DNA of 64,000 nt, taken from NCBI GenBank assembly GCA_021414365.1, contig JAIOOR010000008.1:88738-152737 (forward strand), written 5' to 3'. This stretch comes from Nitrosarchaeum sp. (GTDB taxonomy: Archaea; Thermoproteota; Nitrososphaeria; Nitrososphaerales; Nitrosopumilaceae). Within the stretch, counting starts at the first letter, position 1; each line of letters starts with the position of its first letter. Below, one piece after another: positions 1-8,389 of this stretch. The notes under the pieces were generated by a model. The model worked only from the letters and a program-made list of their open reading frames with translations. It was not told the DNA's origin and did not search any database. A program made the position numbers and the translations under genes.

Positions 1-869
1 ATTTCTGCAATTGTAAAACAATCATGGACTTCAGCAAAATCAATATCTTTTGCAGTGATTCCTGCCATTTTGTATGCATCTGCTGCTGCAATCTTTGTAC
101 TAGGAATTGTAGTTAAATGTTCACGTCCTTGTAATGCAGCAGGCGAACCCCCTCTACCAGATCCAATGACTTCAATATAGTCACCACCGTGTTGTTTTGC
201 AAACTTTTCAGAACAAAGAATAACAGAACTTGCACCATCGGAGAATGGACAACAATCATAAAGTTTTAGAGGACTTGCAACTACTGGGGATTTCATTACA
301 TCATCAATTGTAATCTTTTTTTGCATGTGAGCTTTTGGATTAAGAAAACCATTGTCATGATTCTTTACTGCAACTCTTGCAAAGTCTTCTTCAGTTGCAT
401 CAAACTCTGTTAAGTAAGCTCTTGCCATTGAAGCAAATAATCCTGGAAATGATGCACCAGCTTGACCTTCATAAAAAAAATCAGAGCAGTATGCAAAGTA
501 AGTTGTAGTCCATTCAGTTCCTGTATGAGTTACTTTTTCAACTCCAGTTACAACAAGACAATCATAAAAACCAGCTGCAACATTGGCATATGCTTCTCTA
601 AATGATACTGATCCACTTCCACATGCAGATTCTATTGTTAATGAGGGTTTATCGGGAATTCCTAATCTGCTCATTAAAACAGGTCCAAGATGTACCTGCT
701 TGTCTGCAACACCAAAGACATTTGAAATGTAAGATGCTTTGATCTCTTTTGGTTCAATTCCTGCACTTTCTATAGCAGCTACTGATGCCTGAGTAGTAAT
801 ATCAGCAATGCTTTCTGGTAATTTTCCATATTTCGTACTACCAGCACCAAGAACACAGACCTTTTCCAC
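1..869 (-). CDS. Thiolase (SCP-x / acetyl-CoA acetyltransferase family), C-terminus outside window
   Basis: The minus strand reads from a GTG at 869 (VEKVCVLGAGSTKYGKL) to the window edge without a stop. The active-site region ESACGSGS and the HDCFT motif of SCP-x-type thiolases are both present, and the reading frame leaves the window just after AEVHDCFTIAE. The family condenses or cleaves acyl-CoA and acetyl-CoA. In ammonia-oxidising archaea such enzymes act in CoA metabolism, including the last step of the hydroxypropionate/hydroxybutyrate cycle, but which thiolase role this one has cannot be told from the sequence. It is divergent from the zinc-ribbon gene at 926, so the two share a short promoter region. 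The GTG start is chosen because the family normally begins a few residues before GAGSTKYGK. Confidence 0.9.
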   Translation of the reverse strand, partial: MEKVCVLGAGSTKYGKLPESIADITTQASVAAIESAGIEPKEIKASYISNVFGVADKQVHLGPVLMSRLGIPDKPSLTIESACGSGSVSFREAYANVAAGFYDCLVVTGVEKVTHTGTEWTTTYFAYCSDFFYEGQAGASFPGLFASMARAYLTEFDATEEDFARVAVKNHDNGFLNPKAHMQKKITIDDVMKSPVVASPLKLYDCCPFSDGASSVILCSEKFAKQHGGDYIEVIGSGRGGSPAALQGREHLTTIPSTKIAAADAYKMAGITAKDIDFAEVHDCFTIAE

Positions 870-925
870 AAATGTCACTGACCAGATTCCCTATAAAAAT
901 TGTTTTAGTAAATTCATTACAGAAA

Positions 926-1387
926 ATGCCTTCAAAGAAAATAGATTTTCAAATTTTACAAGTAAAAACAGCAAGACATGTTGTAAAAGCTACAAAGTCG
1001 AAAATAACAATTTTCAAAAAAGAAATCATACAATATTTGGACATTAATGGGTATCTTTCCTGGTCATCAAAAGAAAGAAAATACATGATTCTTGGAACAA
1101 ATTCTCCAAAAAATGGATTAGTGGAATGTCCAGAATGTAGACTTGGTCAGTTGATGGTAATTAGATCTAGAACTACCAGAAAGAGGTTCATGGGTTGTTC
1201 AAATTTTTATGGTGGTTGTAAGGCATCCTCACCACTTTTACAAAAAGCAAAACTTAGAGCAATAAAAATGCCATGTGATGTATGTAAGTGGCCAATGGTG
1301 ATTTTCCGTTATTCAAGAAAGCAAAAATGGACAAGACAGTGTTCCAATTTTAATTGTGATAGCAGAAAGCCTAAGCCTTCAAAGTAG
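926..1387 (+). CDS. Topoisomerase-type C4 zinc-ribbon protein
   Basis: A basic protein of about 153 residues starting MPSKKIDFQ. It carries two zinc-ribbon-like units: CPECRLGQLMVIRSR with a later C-GGC pair, then CDVCKWPMVIFRY with a later C-C pair. This is the pattern of the C4 zinc ribbons at the C-terminus of bacterial topoisomerase I (zf-C4_Topoisom), so nucleic-acid binding is likely. An in-frame ATG at 872 would add 18 residues, but it lies against the thiolase start and the ATG at 926 is preferred. Its last 17 bases overlap the convergent hydrolase gene. The cellular role is unknown. Confidence 0.75.
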   Translation: MPSKKIDFQILQVKTARHVVKATKSKITIFKKEIIQYLDINGYLSWSSKERKYMILGTNSPKNGLVECPECRLGQLMVIRSRTTRKRFMGCSNFYGGCKASSPLLQKAKLRAIKMPCDVCKWPMVIFRYSRKQKWTRQCSNFNCDSRKPKPSK

Positions 1388-2177
1388 GATAAACATCGGT
1401 TCTTCTATTTTTCAGTAAGGGTAGAATTTTTCTAATTTGTTTTACAGTTTTTAATTCAATGTTAACATATCCAATTCCTTGTTTCTTTTTCATATCAAGT
1501 AAAATCTTTCCATAAGGATCAACTACAATACTCCTTCCACAATAAATATTTCCTACTTGATCTGGTGCGATTACATAGCAACCATTTTCAATTGCTCGTG
1601 TTTTGTTAATTGTTATCCAATGTTCTTCTTTCATGTTACCTTTTACCCATGCTGATGGTACAATTAAAATTTCAGAGCCTGCAGCAGCTAATGATCTTGA
1701 CATCTCTGGGAATCTTAAATCATAACAAATCATCATTCCTATTTTTCCAATTGAAGTCTTTACAGGTTTTGTAATTTTTGAACCACGTATCATTTTGTCT
1801 GATTCTCTAAATCCCAGTGCATCATAAAGATGAATTTTTCTATATGTTGAGATTACTTTGCCTGATTTATCAATAACAAATGAAGTGTCATATACTCGAT
1901 CTTTTTTTGTGCTCTTTTCATAAAATGAGCCTACAACTTGAATATGATTTTCTTTGGCCGTCTTTGCTATAGTGTTTACAAAAGATCCATTGATTGTTTC
2001 AGATAGATTTGCAAGTTGTTTTGATGTTTGAAGTGAATTTGTATAAAACATCATAAACTCTGGAAATGCAGCAAGCGTTGCTTTTTTTTCTGCTGCCTTT
2101 CTAATATAGTTGATAATTTTTTTTAGATTTGTTTCTTTATCAGTAGAGGCCTTGAATTGTACAACTGCAACTTTCAT
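1371..2177 (-). CDS. Carbon-nitrogen hydrolase (nitrilase superfamily)
   Basis: The protein (268 aa) begins MKVAVVQFKAS, the usual nitrilase-fold start. The catalytic triad is visible as Glu40 (FPEF), Lys114 (YRKIHLYD) and Cys151 (MMICYDLRFPE). Family members hydrolyse amides or nitriles such as omega-amides, N-carbamoyl amines and deaminated glutathione. The YRKIHLYD and CYDLRFPE sequences are most like the Nit/omega-amidase branch, but the substrate is not certain. The open frame runs 40 codons further upstream to 2297; those residues are hydrophobic and unlike the family, so the ATG at 2177 is chosen. Confidence 0.9.
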   Translation of the reverse strand: MKVAVVQFKASTDKETNLKKIINYIRKAAEKKATLAAFPEFMMFYTNSLQTSKQLANLSETINGSFVNTIAKTAKENHIQVVGSFYEKSTKKDRVYDTSFVIDKSGKVISTYRKIHLYDALGFRESDKMIRGSKITKPVKTSIGKIGMMICYDLRFPEMSRSLAAAGSEILIVPSAWVKGNMKEEHWITINKTRAIENGCYVIAPDQVGNIYCGRSIVVDPYGKILLDMKKKQGIGYVNIELKTVKQIRKILPLLKNRRTDVYPTLKA

Positions 2178-2304
2178 TAAATTTGTAATTATAAATGAGA
2201 ATAAAAAGATAAAGTGGTACAAATGTGAAATGTACCATTTTGTTATTATGCAAATTTGTTGTAATTTATGTAACCGACCATAATGTGTGTATGTCAATCC
2301 CTGT

Positions 2305-2335
2305 GACTGGAGGGGAATTATTCCAGTCTTTTTTT
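2305..2335 (+). terminator. Stem-loop followed by a T run
   Basis: GACTGG (2305-2310) pairs with CCAGTC (2323-2328) across a 12-nt loop and is followed at once by a run of T. This is the shape of an intrinsic terminator on the plus strand. No plus-strand gene ends here, so it could end a short non-coding transcript or be chance. The 2178-2343 interval otherwise holds nothing recognisable. Confidence 0.35.
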
Positions 2336-2343
2336 AAAAATAA

Positions 2344-2520
2344 TTAAAGTTGGTTTCCTGCTAGAAACCAGTTTTCTTTTGGATTGTCCTCAAAAACTAC
2401 AATGACGTGTGTTTCTTTTGTTTTAAGAATCTCTACTGCTGATTTTGTGATTGCTTTTGCATATTCGTCTTTTTGTTGTTGAGTTCTTCCTGGGTACATT
2501 GATACAGTAATCAAAGGCAT
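2344..2520 (-). CDS. 4-oxalocrotonate tautomerase family protein
   Basis: A 58-residue protein starting MPLITVSMYPGRT. After Met removal it exposes Pro1, the catalytic base of the tautomerase superfamily. PGRTQQQKDEYAKAIT and the HVIVVFEDNPKENW segment fit the beta-alpha-beta fold of 4-oxalocrotonate tautomerase, and the length is normal (about 60 aa, assembling as hexamers). The substrate is unknown because no aromatic meta-cleavage operon is present. It lies between the hydrolase gene and the rhomboid gene on the same strand. Confidence 0.85.
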   Translation of the reverse strand: MPLITVSMYPGRTQQQKDEYAKAITKSAVEILKTKETHVIVVFEDNPKENWFLAGNQL

Positions 2521-2561
2521 GATTAGTTTGAGAAAGTTTCAGGGATTTATTCTTTAAACTA

Positions 2562-3338
2562 TTACTTGTATGCGTTATAGCCATATCTTGTTCCATAGGT
2601 AAAATCAGAACTATGTGTTTTTTTGTATAGATATCCCGTAGCAAGTCCTACAGCAAATCCACCAATATGAGCAAGATACGCTACACCATCTCCAGCAATA
2701 CCAAATCCTCCAACGAAAAATGGAAGTAAGTTTTGAAAAACAAGCCAAAACGGTAAGAACCATTTTGCTTGAATATGTATCATTCTCATAAAGAATCCCA
2801 TCATCATTACAGTCTGAATTTTTGCTCTTGGAAAAATTACTAGATATGCGCCAAGCACTCCAGATATTGCTCCAGATGCACCAATTGCAGGAATCACACT
2901 GTTAGTATCACCAAGTATGTGAATCAAGCCTGCAGATATTCCCCACATTAGATAAATTCCAAGATATTTTATTTTACCAAATTTTAGTTCAATGTTATCA
3001 CCAAAAATCCACAAAAACAACATGTTGCCACCTAGATGCATAATTCCACCATGCAAGAAAATAGAACTTAGAAGAGAGAGGTATGGTTCAGTAGGACATG
3101 ATATGTGTATTGGACCTTGGCCAAAATTTATTGTGGATGTAGTAGCACCTGCAACACAATTAGGTACTGCACCCCAATTGTAAAATAAATTATATGCATT
3201 GTTATTTGTAAATTCTATGAATTGTCCAGTTGCTGCAATTTCAAAGAAAAACACTATAACATTTACTATAATCAACGCATAAGTTACTGTTGGTTTGAAG
3301 CCAGGAGGATGTGGATTTTCATCTCTTAATGGAAGCAT
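2562..3338 (-). CDS. Rhomboid family intramembrane serine protease
   Basis: A protein of 258 aa with about six to seven hydrophobic segments. Rhomboid hallmarks are visible: HLGGNMLFLWIFGD (His101, Asn105), the catalytic serine in GASGAISG (Ser155) and the catalytic histidine in AHIGGFAVG (His224). The large first loop (about residues 40-95) contains two Cys. Rhomboids cleave membrane-anchored substrates within the bilayer; the targets are unknown here. The N-terminus MLPLRDENPH is typical of the prokaryotic family, which supports the start. Confidence 0.93.
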   Translation of the reverse strand: MLPLRDENPHPPGFKPTVTYALIIVNVIVFFFEIAATGQFIEFTNNNAYNLFYNWGAVPNCVAGATTSTINFGQGPIHISCPTEPYLSLLSSIFLHGGIMHLGGNMLFLWIFGDNIELKFGKIKYLGIYLMWGISAGLIHILGDTNSVIPAIGASGAISGVLGAYLVIFPRAKIQTVMMMGFFMRMIHIQAKWFLPFWLVFQNLLPFFVGGFGIAGDGVAYLAHIGGFAVGLATGYLYKKTHSSDFTYGTRYGYNAYK

Positions 3339-3423
3339 TGAATAATAAGATTGATTGAAATTTGTATAATAAGATTATTCAATAATACTTGTTAAAAAAG
3401 TGTTAATCTTAGAAAGAAGTGTA

Positions 3424-4722
3424 TCAAACAATTATTATTTTCCGTTTAACAAGATTTTTAATTATATTAAGAAAATCATCGTCTGAAATTTTATCCTCTG
3501 ACCACCAACCTGCAGTTGTTTTAATCCATGATGGTAATTTCCAAGTTGATGGAGGAGCTACTTCTTTTGATGTTACAACAACAATTCCTTTTTCAAACAA
3601 ATAATGTACTCCTTTAAGAAATTCTGAATCAGGCATTTGATCTGTAGACCACCAGTTTGCAGTTGTTTTAATCCATTGAGGAATTTTAGATGTTACAGGA
3701 GGTAAACCTTTTTCAAAACCAGTAATTTTCAGAACTCCTTGGGATTGCGGTTCAACAAGAAATGCAACATGCCAGAATTTACTCTCATCAGTACTTTGAA
3801 TAAATTTTACAGGTTTATCATTTAGAGTGACATTAAATTTTTCGGTACCCGAAATTTGAGGAAATTCAAAGTTTGCATAAGTTTCAAGTGGATAACTATT
3901 GTATCCTCGCATTGTAAAGGTTGTTCCATCTTCATCAAATTTAGCATCATAATACCAAGCACCTGAATCATATCTAAAATCAAAATCGCCTCCATTTTTC
4001 TTTGTGGTGACAGGAACTACAGTTGTATCTACAGGAGCAAAACAACTATAGAAAAAAACATCATCGGTTATTGAAGGATCAGGATACATTGAAAAATTTA
4101 GAATTTGATTAGGTTCTATTTTATCAATATATTCAATATTGTGAACAATATCAAGCACTTTTTCATGACCATGAGCTATTGCAAGAATTTTTGGATTGAA
4201 GATTGTTTGATTTCCAATATTTTGAATTCTTCCTGTAACATGACCATCATCATGTTTGATCAATGTATTATCATAAAGAACCTGAATTGGTATTGGATCT
4301 TTTTGTGTCTTGATAAATTTAAGTTCAGGTTCCAGAAGAATTGGATTATTTCCTATTACTTCAGGAAATTTTATCTTAAATGGAATATCTGTTCTTGGTG
4401 GAATTGGTACATGTAATATTGTTTTAGTAAATGTGTTTTCTCCATCAACCACAGTAACAAAAATGGTTGGAATTACCGCATAATCATTTTGATTTTTTAC
4501 ATTGCCTCCAACTGTATAAACTCCTTGATAATCAAAATATCCCACATATTCTGTTGGAGGTATGAAAACATCGGCAAATGCAAATTGAGAAATCAATAAT
4601 GAAGTGAACATAAATCCTATTAGAAGAAATATTATTTTTGATCCTAATAGTCTAGAAAGAGTTGAGGAAAATTTTGAATCCAGATGTATATCTAACAAAG
4701 TCATTTTATCTACATTATTCAA
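3424..4722 (-). CDS. Exported protein with two C-terminal WIK..A.WW repeats
   Basis: A 432-aa protein with an N-terminal hydrophobic segment (about residues 30-50, IIFLLIGFMFTSLLISQFAFA). The middle part is rich in beta strands and resembles cell-surface adhesion folds, with no recognised enzyme motif. The C-terminus has two copies of a repeat: IPQWIKTTANWWSTDQ and LPSWIKTTAGWWSEDK, each followed by about 20 residues ending in a hydrophobic KGI/KRKI stretch. The same repeat ends the proteins at 4806 and 6741, so it is probably a shared surface or wall-binding module. The function is unknown. The charged 30 residues before the signal suggest that the true start may be a later Met. Confidence 0.75.
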   Translation of the reverse strand: MNNVDKMTLLDIHLDSKFSSTLSRLLGSKIIFLLIGFMFTSLLISQFAFADVFIPPTEYVGYFDYQGVYTVGGNVKNQNDYAVIPTIFVTVVDGENTFTKTILHVPIPPRTDIPFKIKFPEVIGNNPILLEPELKFIKTQKDPIPIQVLYDNTLIKHDDGHVTGRIQNIGNQTIFNPKILAIAHGHEKVLDIVHNIEYIDKIEPNQILNFSMYPDPSITDDVFFYSCFAPVDTTVVPVTTKKNGGDFDFRYDSGAWYYDAKFDEDGTTFTMRGYNSYPLETYANFEFPQISGTEKFNVTLNDKPVKFIQSTDESKFWHVAFLVEPQSQGVLKITGFEKGLPPVTSKIPQWIKTTANWWSTDQMPDSEFLKGVHYLFEKGIVVVTSKEVAPPSTWKLPSWIKTTAGWWSEDKISDDDFLNIIKNLVKRKIIIV

Positions 4723-4805
4723 TTAACTAATCTATTATTTCTTTTGTGTTATTGAATATGTACTTGTACCATCAAAGAGATTTGTCATGTTTAAAATACA
4801 AATGA

Positions 4806-6299
4806 TTAAACATGAAGAATTCTGTTTTGTATCAAAAACTGTAAACCTTGGATAAAAGTTTCATCTGTAATTTGTCCACTTGCCCACCATCCAGCATTGT
4901 TTTTAATCCATGATGGGATTTGATTTGAGCCTGTACCTGTGCCCTGAGCGGTTGGTGGAATTTTCATAATTCCTTGTTTAATCAAATATTGTATTCCTTG
5001 AACAAAAGAGTTATCATCAATAGAATTAATTATGATTGGGACAGATGTTTTTGCGAGTTTATTATCTCCAAGATTTTGGAAGTTTAGATTTACAACCCCA
5101 GATACATCATCAGGAATTGTAAATTCTACGATGTTATGTTTTTCCTTAGAATCACTACTAATTCCACTATTTTCATAAATTATTTTATCATTCTGAGTGA
5201 TTGAAAAATCATAGTTTACTGCTATTGGTCTGTTTTTTAGAAAAATATCAGTGACATCAAAATAAATTGTTGCTTTAGAATTTGATTGTAAAGTTTCTGG
5301 TTGCCAAAATACAAGAATTCTAAATTGCCCATTTTCAGTTACGGAGCTTAATTGGTTATCATTGGAATTTGGTTTGATCAGAAAATTCATTCCATTTTGA
5401 TTAGGATCATTATTGTAAATATTCCATAATTCTTTTTGACTAATAATGAAATGAACTAGTCTATTTTCATAAAAAAAATCATCAATTGTTGAAACATTAT
5501 CAGGTAATTTCACTCCGTTTACATATATAGAAAATCCAGTTATCAGTAGATCTCCAAATGTTTTTGGAATTTCTAATTCCTCATGAACTGCAGATGTTTG
5601 ATTAATGTTATTAACACTCCATTCAAAAGGCATTGAAAATTTAATTTCTTTAGATTCTATGTCATATTGAAAATTATTTATTTCATCATAATATGTGATA
5701 ACACTAATGAATTGAGGTCCAAAATCAGGATGATTGATTTCATGTTTTGTTGTTTGTGCAATTGAGATTCCTGCATTGAAGGTTAGTGGTATATCTAATT
5801 TCTTTGAATAACCATCAGCTGTTAGTATACTAATATCAAACTTGTAGAGTCCACCATTACCTAATTTTGGACCTGTTACATTGATTACTCTATTTTCCAA
5901 TCCCAGTAGTGAATCAAAGAAATTATCCTTTTTTACTTCTTGAATTTGAATTGAGTCAGTATTTTTGGAAGTAAAATTAAAGTTTAAAATTCCATTATGA
6001 CTTTGAAACTCTTTTTCAAAAAGAAATTGTTCTCCACGATAAGATTTTATTAAAAATGTGTCATCTCTAAGAGTAATTTTTGAATTAAAGTCAATTAATG
6101 AAATAGTTATTTGTTGAGGATTGATTCCATTTGGATTAGCTGGAGATGATGAAACTTCTAAACTTACTTGTTTTCCATTCAGATCAACTGGAGGAAAAAT
6201 TTCACTTCCTACACCATGACCATAAACATTTACAGTTGTTAATGGAAGAAAAGCAGCAATAGATAATAAAATTAGTATGTGTAAAAATTTTCTTTTCAA
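4806..6299 (-). CDS. Exported beta-rich protein with two WIK-WW repeats
   Basis: A 497-aa protein with a clear signal peptide (MKRKFLHILILLSIAAFLPL..VYG), giving a mature start at HGVGSEIFPPV. It is related along most of its length to the proteins at 6955 and 17484. Shared marks are the HG.G start after cleavage, a FSMPFEWSV-like motif near residue 220 and VHEE..E.P just after it. The end carries one repeat half (residues about 425-445), a GTGTGSNQ linker and a complete IPSWIKNNAGWW repeat. DNA of the repeat region is identical over about 140 bp to part of the neighbouring gene, so recombination has acted. The function is unknown; a surface role is inferred. Confidence 0.8.
   Translation of the reverse strand: MKRKFLHILILLSIAAFLPLTTVNVYGHGVGSEIFPPVDLNGKQVSLEVSSSPANPNGINPQQITISLIDFNSKITLRDDTFLIKSYRGEQFLFEKEFQSHNGILNFNFTSKNTDSIQIQEVKKDNFFDSLLGLENRVINVTGPKLGNGGLYKFDISILTADGYSKKLDIPLTFNAGISIAQTTKHEINHPDFGPQFISVITYYDEINNFQYDIESKEIKFSMPFEWSVNNINQTSAVHEELEIPKTFGDLLITGFSIYVNGVKLPDNVSTIDDFFYENRLVHFIISQKELWNIYNNDPNQNGMNFLIKPNSNDNQLSSVTENGQFRILVFWQPETLQSNSKATIYFDVTDIFLKNRPIAVNYDFSITQNDKIIYENSGISSDSKEKHNIVEFTIPDDVSGVVNLNFQNLGDNKLAKTSVPIIINSIDDNSFVQGIQYLIKQGIMKIPPTAQGTGTGSNQIPSWIKNNAGWWASGQITDETFIQGLQFLIQNRILHV
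4881..5022 (-). repeat. Direct repeat, copy 1 (~142 bp), encodes WIK-WW module
   Basis: By eye, 4881-5022 is identical base for base to 6819-6960, and the first part matches 6960-7014 again. All copies lie inside WIK-WW repeat coding sequence. Identity at this level between separate genes suggests recent duplication or gene conversion. Confidence 0.8.
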
Positions 6300-6503
6300 G
6301 TCTTTTTTATTTTCTCACTATCTATTTAAAAATCTAGATTAATTTGTTCTAAAACTAAATTTTGTAACCAAATATGAGTAAATTATTGTTAATAGTTACA
6401 ATTTGGATAATTACACATAAGAACATGTTCTAGCAAAAAATTATTGTTACATATTTTGAATTGTAAATGATTTGAACTTAGAGTAAAATTTAATGTATTT
6501 AGA

Positions 6504-6710
6504 TTACGTCCACTTGTTTGGATCTTTTTTCCAAATTTGTTTACCATCAATAGTCACTTGATCTTTTTCTTCAAATACAGTATGCCATTTTCCATTATGA
6601 GGAAAAATTTTATTCATTTCTTCAACTTTCTTGTTTGTAGGTGCTCTGTTCATCAAAGCGCCCCATCTCATGTTAGGTACTTTTGGAAGTATATCGTTGA
6701 TGTCTTTCAT
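6504..6710 (-). CDS. Small conserved-looking hypothetical protein
   Basis: A 68-aa soluble protein, MKDINDILPKVPNMRW.., rich in Lys, Asn and Trp with no signal peptide or Cys. No family is recognised. It sits alone between two repeat-protein genes on the same strand, 30 bp upstream in map position of the severed repeat fragment. The balanced codon use and lack of rare codons make it a credible gene, but there is no functional clue. The 6300-6503 interval upstream of it holds only A+T-rich promoter-like sequence. Confidence 0.55.
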   Translation of the reverse strand: MKDINDILPKVPNMRWGALMNRAPTNKKVEEMNKIFPHNGKWHTVFEEKDQVTIDGKQIWKKDPNKWT

Positions 6711-6740
6711 ATTTTATCACTTGTTGTATTACAAAAATTT

Positions 6741-6968
6741 TTATCCAATCTTCATTATTCCCTCTTTGATCAAATATTGTATTCCTTGAACAAAAGAGTT
6801 ATCATCAATTGAACCATCTGCCCACCATCCAGCATTGTTTTTAATCCATGATGGGATTTGATTTGAGCCTGTACCTGTGCCCTGAGCGGTTGGTGGAATT
6901 TTCATAATTCCTTGTTTAATCAAATATTGTATTCCTTGAACAAAAGAGTTATCATCAATATCCAGCAT
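6741..6968 (-). pseudogene. Severed C-terminal WIK-WW repeat portion of the 6955 gene
   Basis: This 75-residue frame continues the repeat array of the upstream gene in another frame: DDNSFVQGIQYLIKQGIMKI, a PPTAQGTGTGSNQ linker, IPSWIKNNAGWWADGSIDD and a last QYLIKEGIMKIG. Its apparent ATG at 6968 comes from a shifted Ala-Gly codon, so it is probably not a true start. Compared with the intact copy at 6801-6835, 17 nt (corresponding to 6811-6827 of that copy, give or take one base) are missing at 6959/6960. Restoring them would fuse this piece to the 461-aa protein. Confidence 0.75.
6819..6960 (-). repeat. Direct repeat, copy 2 (~142 bp), plus partial third copy to 7014
   Basis: This is the partner of the repeat at 4881-5022. 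A third, partial copy (6960-7014) starts at the 17-nt deletion point, giving a tandem arrangement with a 133-bp period across the frameshift junction. Confidence 0.8.
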
Positions 6969-8340
6969 TGTTTTTAATCCATGATGGGATTTGATTTGAG
7001 CCTGTACCTGTGCCAGTACCTACATCAAATGTTCCACTGGATATTCCAGATAATGTTTGTAAATTATCTAATCCATGACTAAAAAGTGCTAATGTAATCT
7101 TGTATGTACCTGTAGACTTGAAATTAAATTCATGTTTGTCAATACCTTCTGTCAAAAGAACACCTGGTGAATTTGGATTAGTATTTTGAGATTCATAAAT
7201 TGTAGTTCCAGATGAATCTTCTATTCTGTAACCATAGGTAGTCCATTTTAGTAACTTATTGTCTTTATCAAAGAAAGTTATTTCAAATGGAATGTTTTCG
7301 CCTGAAACTAATTTAGAATCATATTGTACTCTAGCAAATGCACCACTATCAAATTTAACATCAAATGAATTTTTATCGGTCATCAATCCGGTATTGGGAG
7401 ACAAACTAAATTCCATTGTATTTGCTCCAGGTTTGTTAGTTTTTGCAATATCTAAAATATTTTCTTTACTTAATAGAAAATGAAGAATGAGTGTATTTTC
7501 TAATGAATACGGATCAGCAATTAACATTCTTCCAGTAACGGGAAATCCATTGACAGTTGCTGTGTATGTATCAGCTTGTGAAAATTCTTTAAAGGAAGTT
7601 GGAAAATGAATTTCTTCATGTACAAAAACATTCTGTGATTGTAGTCTTGCCACATCCCAATTAAATGGCATTGAAAATGAAACTGTTTTTTTGGTTTCAT
7701 CATAATTAAAATTCTTTACTTTATCATAGTATGATGTAACAGATAAGTCATAAGATGTACCTCCAGAAGATACTGTTTCATCAAATATATCTCCAACACT
7801 AAGCCAGGAATCAAATGATGGTGCATCTGATGGAATGAATATATTTCTGTCATTATCTATACCAAAAATCTCAATGTTAAAGTGATACAATCCTGCATCA
7901 AGCAATACTGGTGCTTTTACAGTGATTTGATCATTTGTTGAAGTCCATCCTCCTTGGAAGGGCTCCTGATCTCCATAGACAATAACTTTGTTTACATCTA
8001 GATCTTCAGATTGAATTTTAATTGTTAAATCTCCAGAATGGGTATGAAATAGATTTCTCATCAAAAGTTTTCCATCTTTTTCAACTGTGATAAAAAATGA
8101 AGTATGTTTGATTACTTCTCCAGTTTTAGCATCAAAAAGACGTAATTGTAAAAATTTATCGCCAACTGTATCTTTGGTAAGAATAGGTGGACTGATTTTG
8201 ATAAACAGACTAGCATCTCTGTCCCCTACACTTGCAGGTGGAAGATTTTCTTGTGTTAATCCATCACCATAAACATAAGAGGGGATATGTGAAATTATCA
8301 AAAGAGATAGAGAAAAAATTACAATTGCAAATTTATTCAT
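6955..8340 (-). CDS. Exported beta-rich protein, C-terminus cut by frameshift
   Basis: A 461-aa protein with a signal peptide (MNKFAIVIFSLSLLIISHIPSYVYG). It is a paralogue of the 4806 and 17484 proteins, sharing the FSMPFNWDV and VHEEIHFPTSF motifs. It stops abruptly at IPSWIKNNAGY, where its relatives read GWW and continue for a full repeat. The missing Trp-Trp and downstream repeats lie in another frame at 6741-6968. Either the protein is truncated without its second half-repeat, or the frame is restored by slippage, phase variation or a corrected read. The body of the protein appears intact and its function is unknown. Confidence 0.75.
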   Translation of the reverse strand: MNKFAIVIFSLSLLIISHIPSYVYGDGLTQENLPPASVGDRDASLFIKISPPILTKDTVGDKFLQLRLFDAKTGEVIKHTSFFITVEKDGKLLMRNLFHTHSGDLTIKIQSEDLDVNKVIVYGDQEPFQGGWTSTNDQITVKAPVLLDAGLYHFNIEIFGIDNDRNIFIPSDAPSFDSWLSVGDIFDETVSSGGTSYDLSVTSYYDKVKNFNYDETKKTVSFSMPFNWDVARLQSQNVFVHEEIHFPTSFKEFSQADTYTATVNGFPVTGRMLIADPYSLENTLILHFLLSKENILDIAKTNKPGANTMEFSLSPNTGLMTDKNSFDVKFDSGAFARVQYDSKLVSGENIPFEITFFDKDNKLLKWTTYGYRIEDSSGTTIYESQNTNPNSPGVLLTEGIDKHEFNFKSTGTYKITLALFSHGLDNLQTLSGISSGTFDVGTGTGTGSNQIPSWIKNNAGY

Positions 8341-8389
8341 AATAAGATAATACCAATTTCGACATATATATGACTTAACTAAATTACCA

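Noticed and set aside
808..1047. Plus-strand 79-codon frame
   Set aside because: It overlaps the thiolase start and the zinc-ribbon gene in other frames and has no family features.
2178..2297. Upstream extension of the nitrilase gene
   Set aside because: The 40 extra residues are not nitrilase-like and the family start MKVAVVQF lies at 2177.
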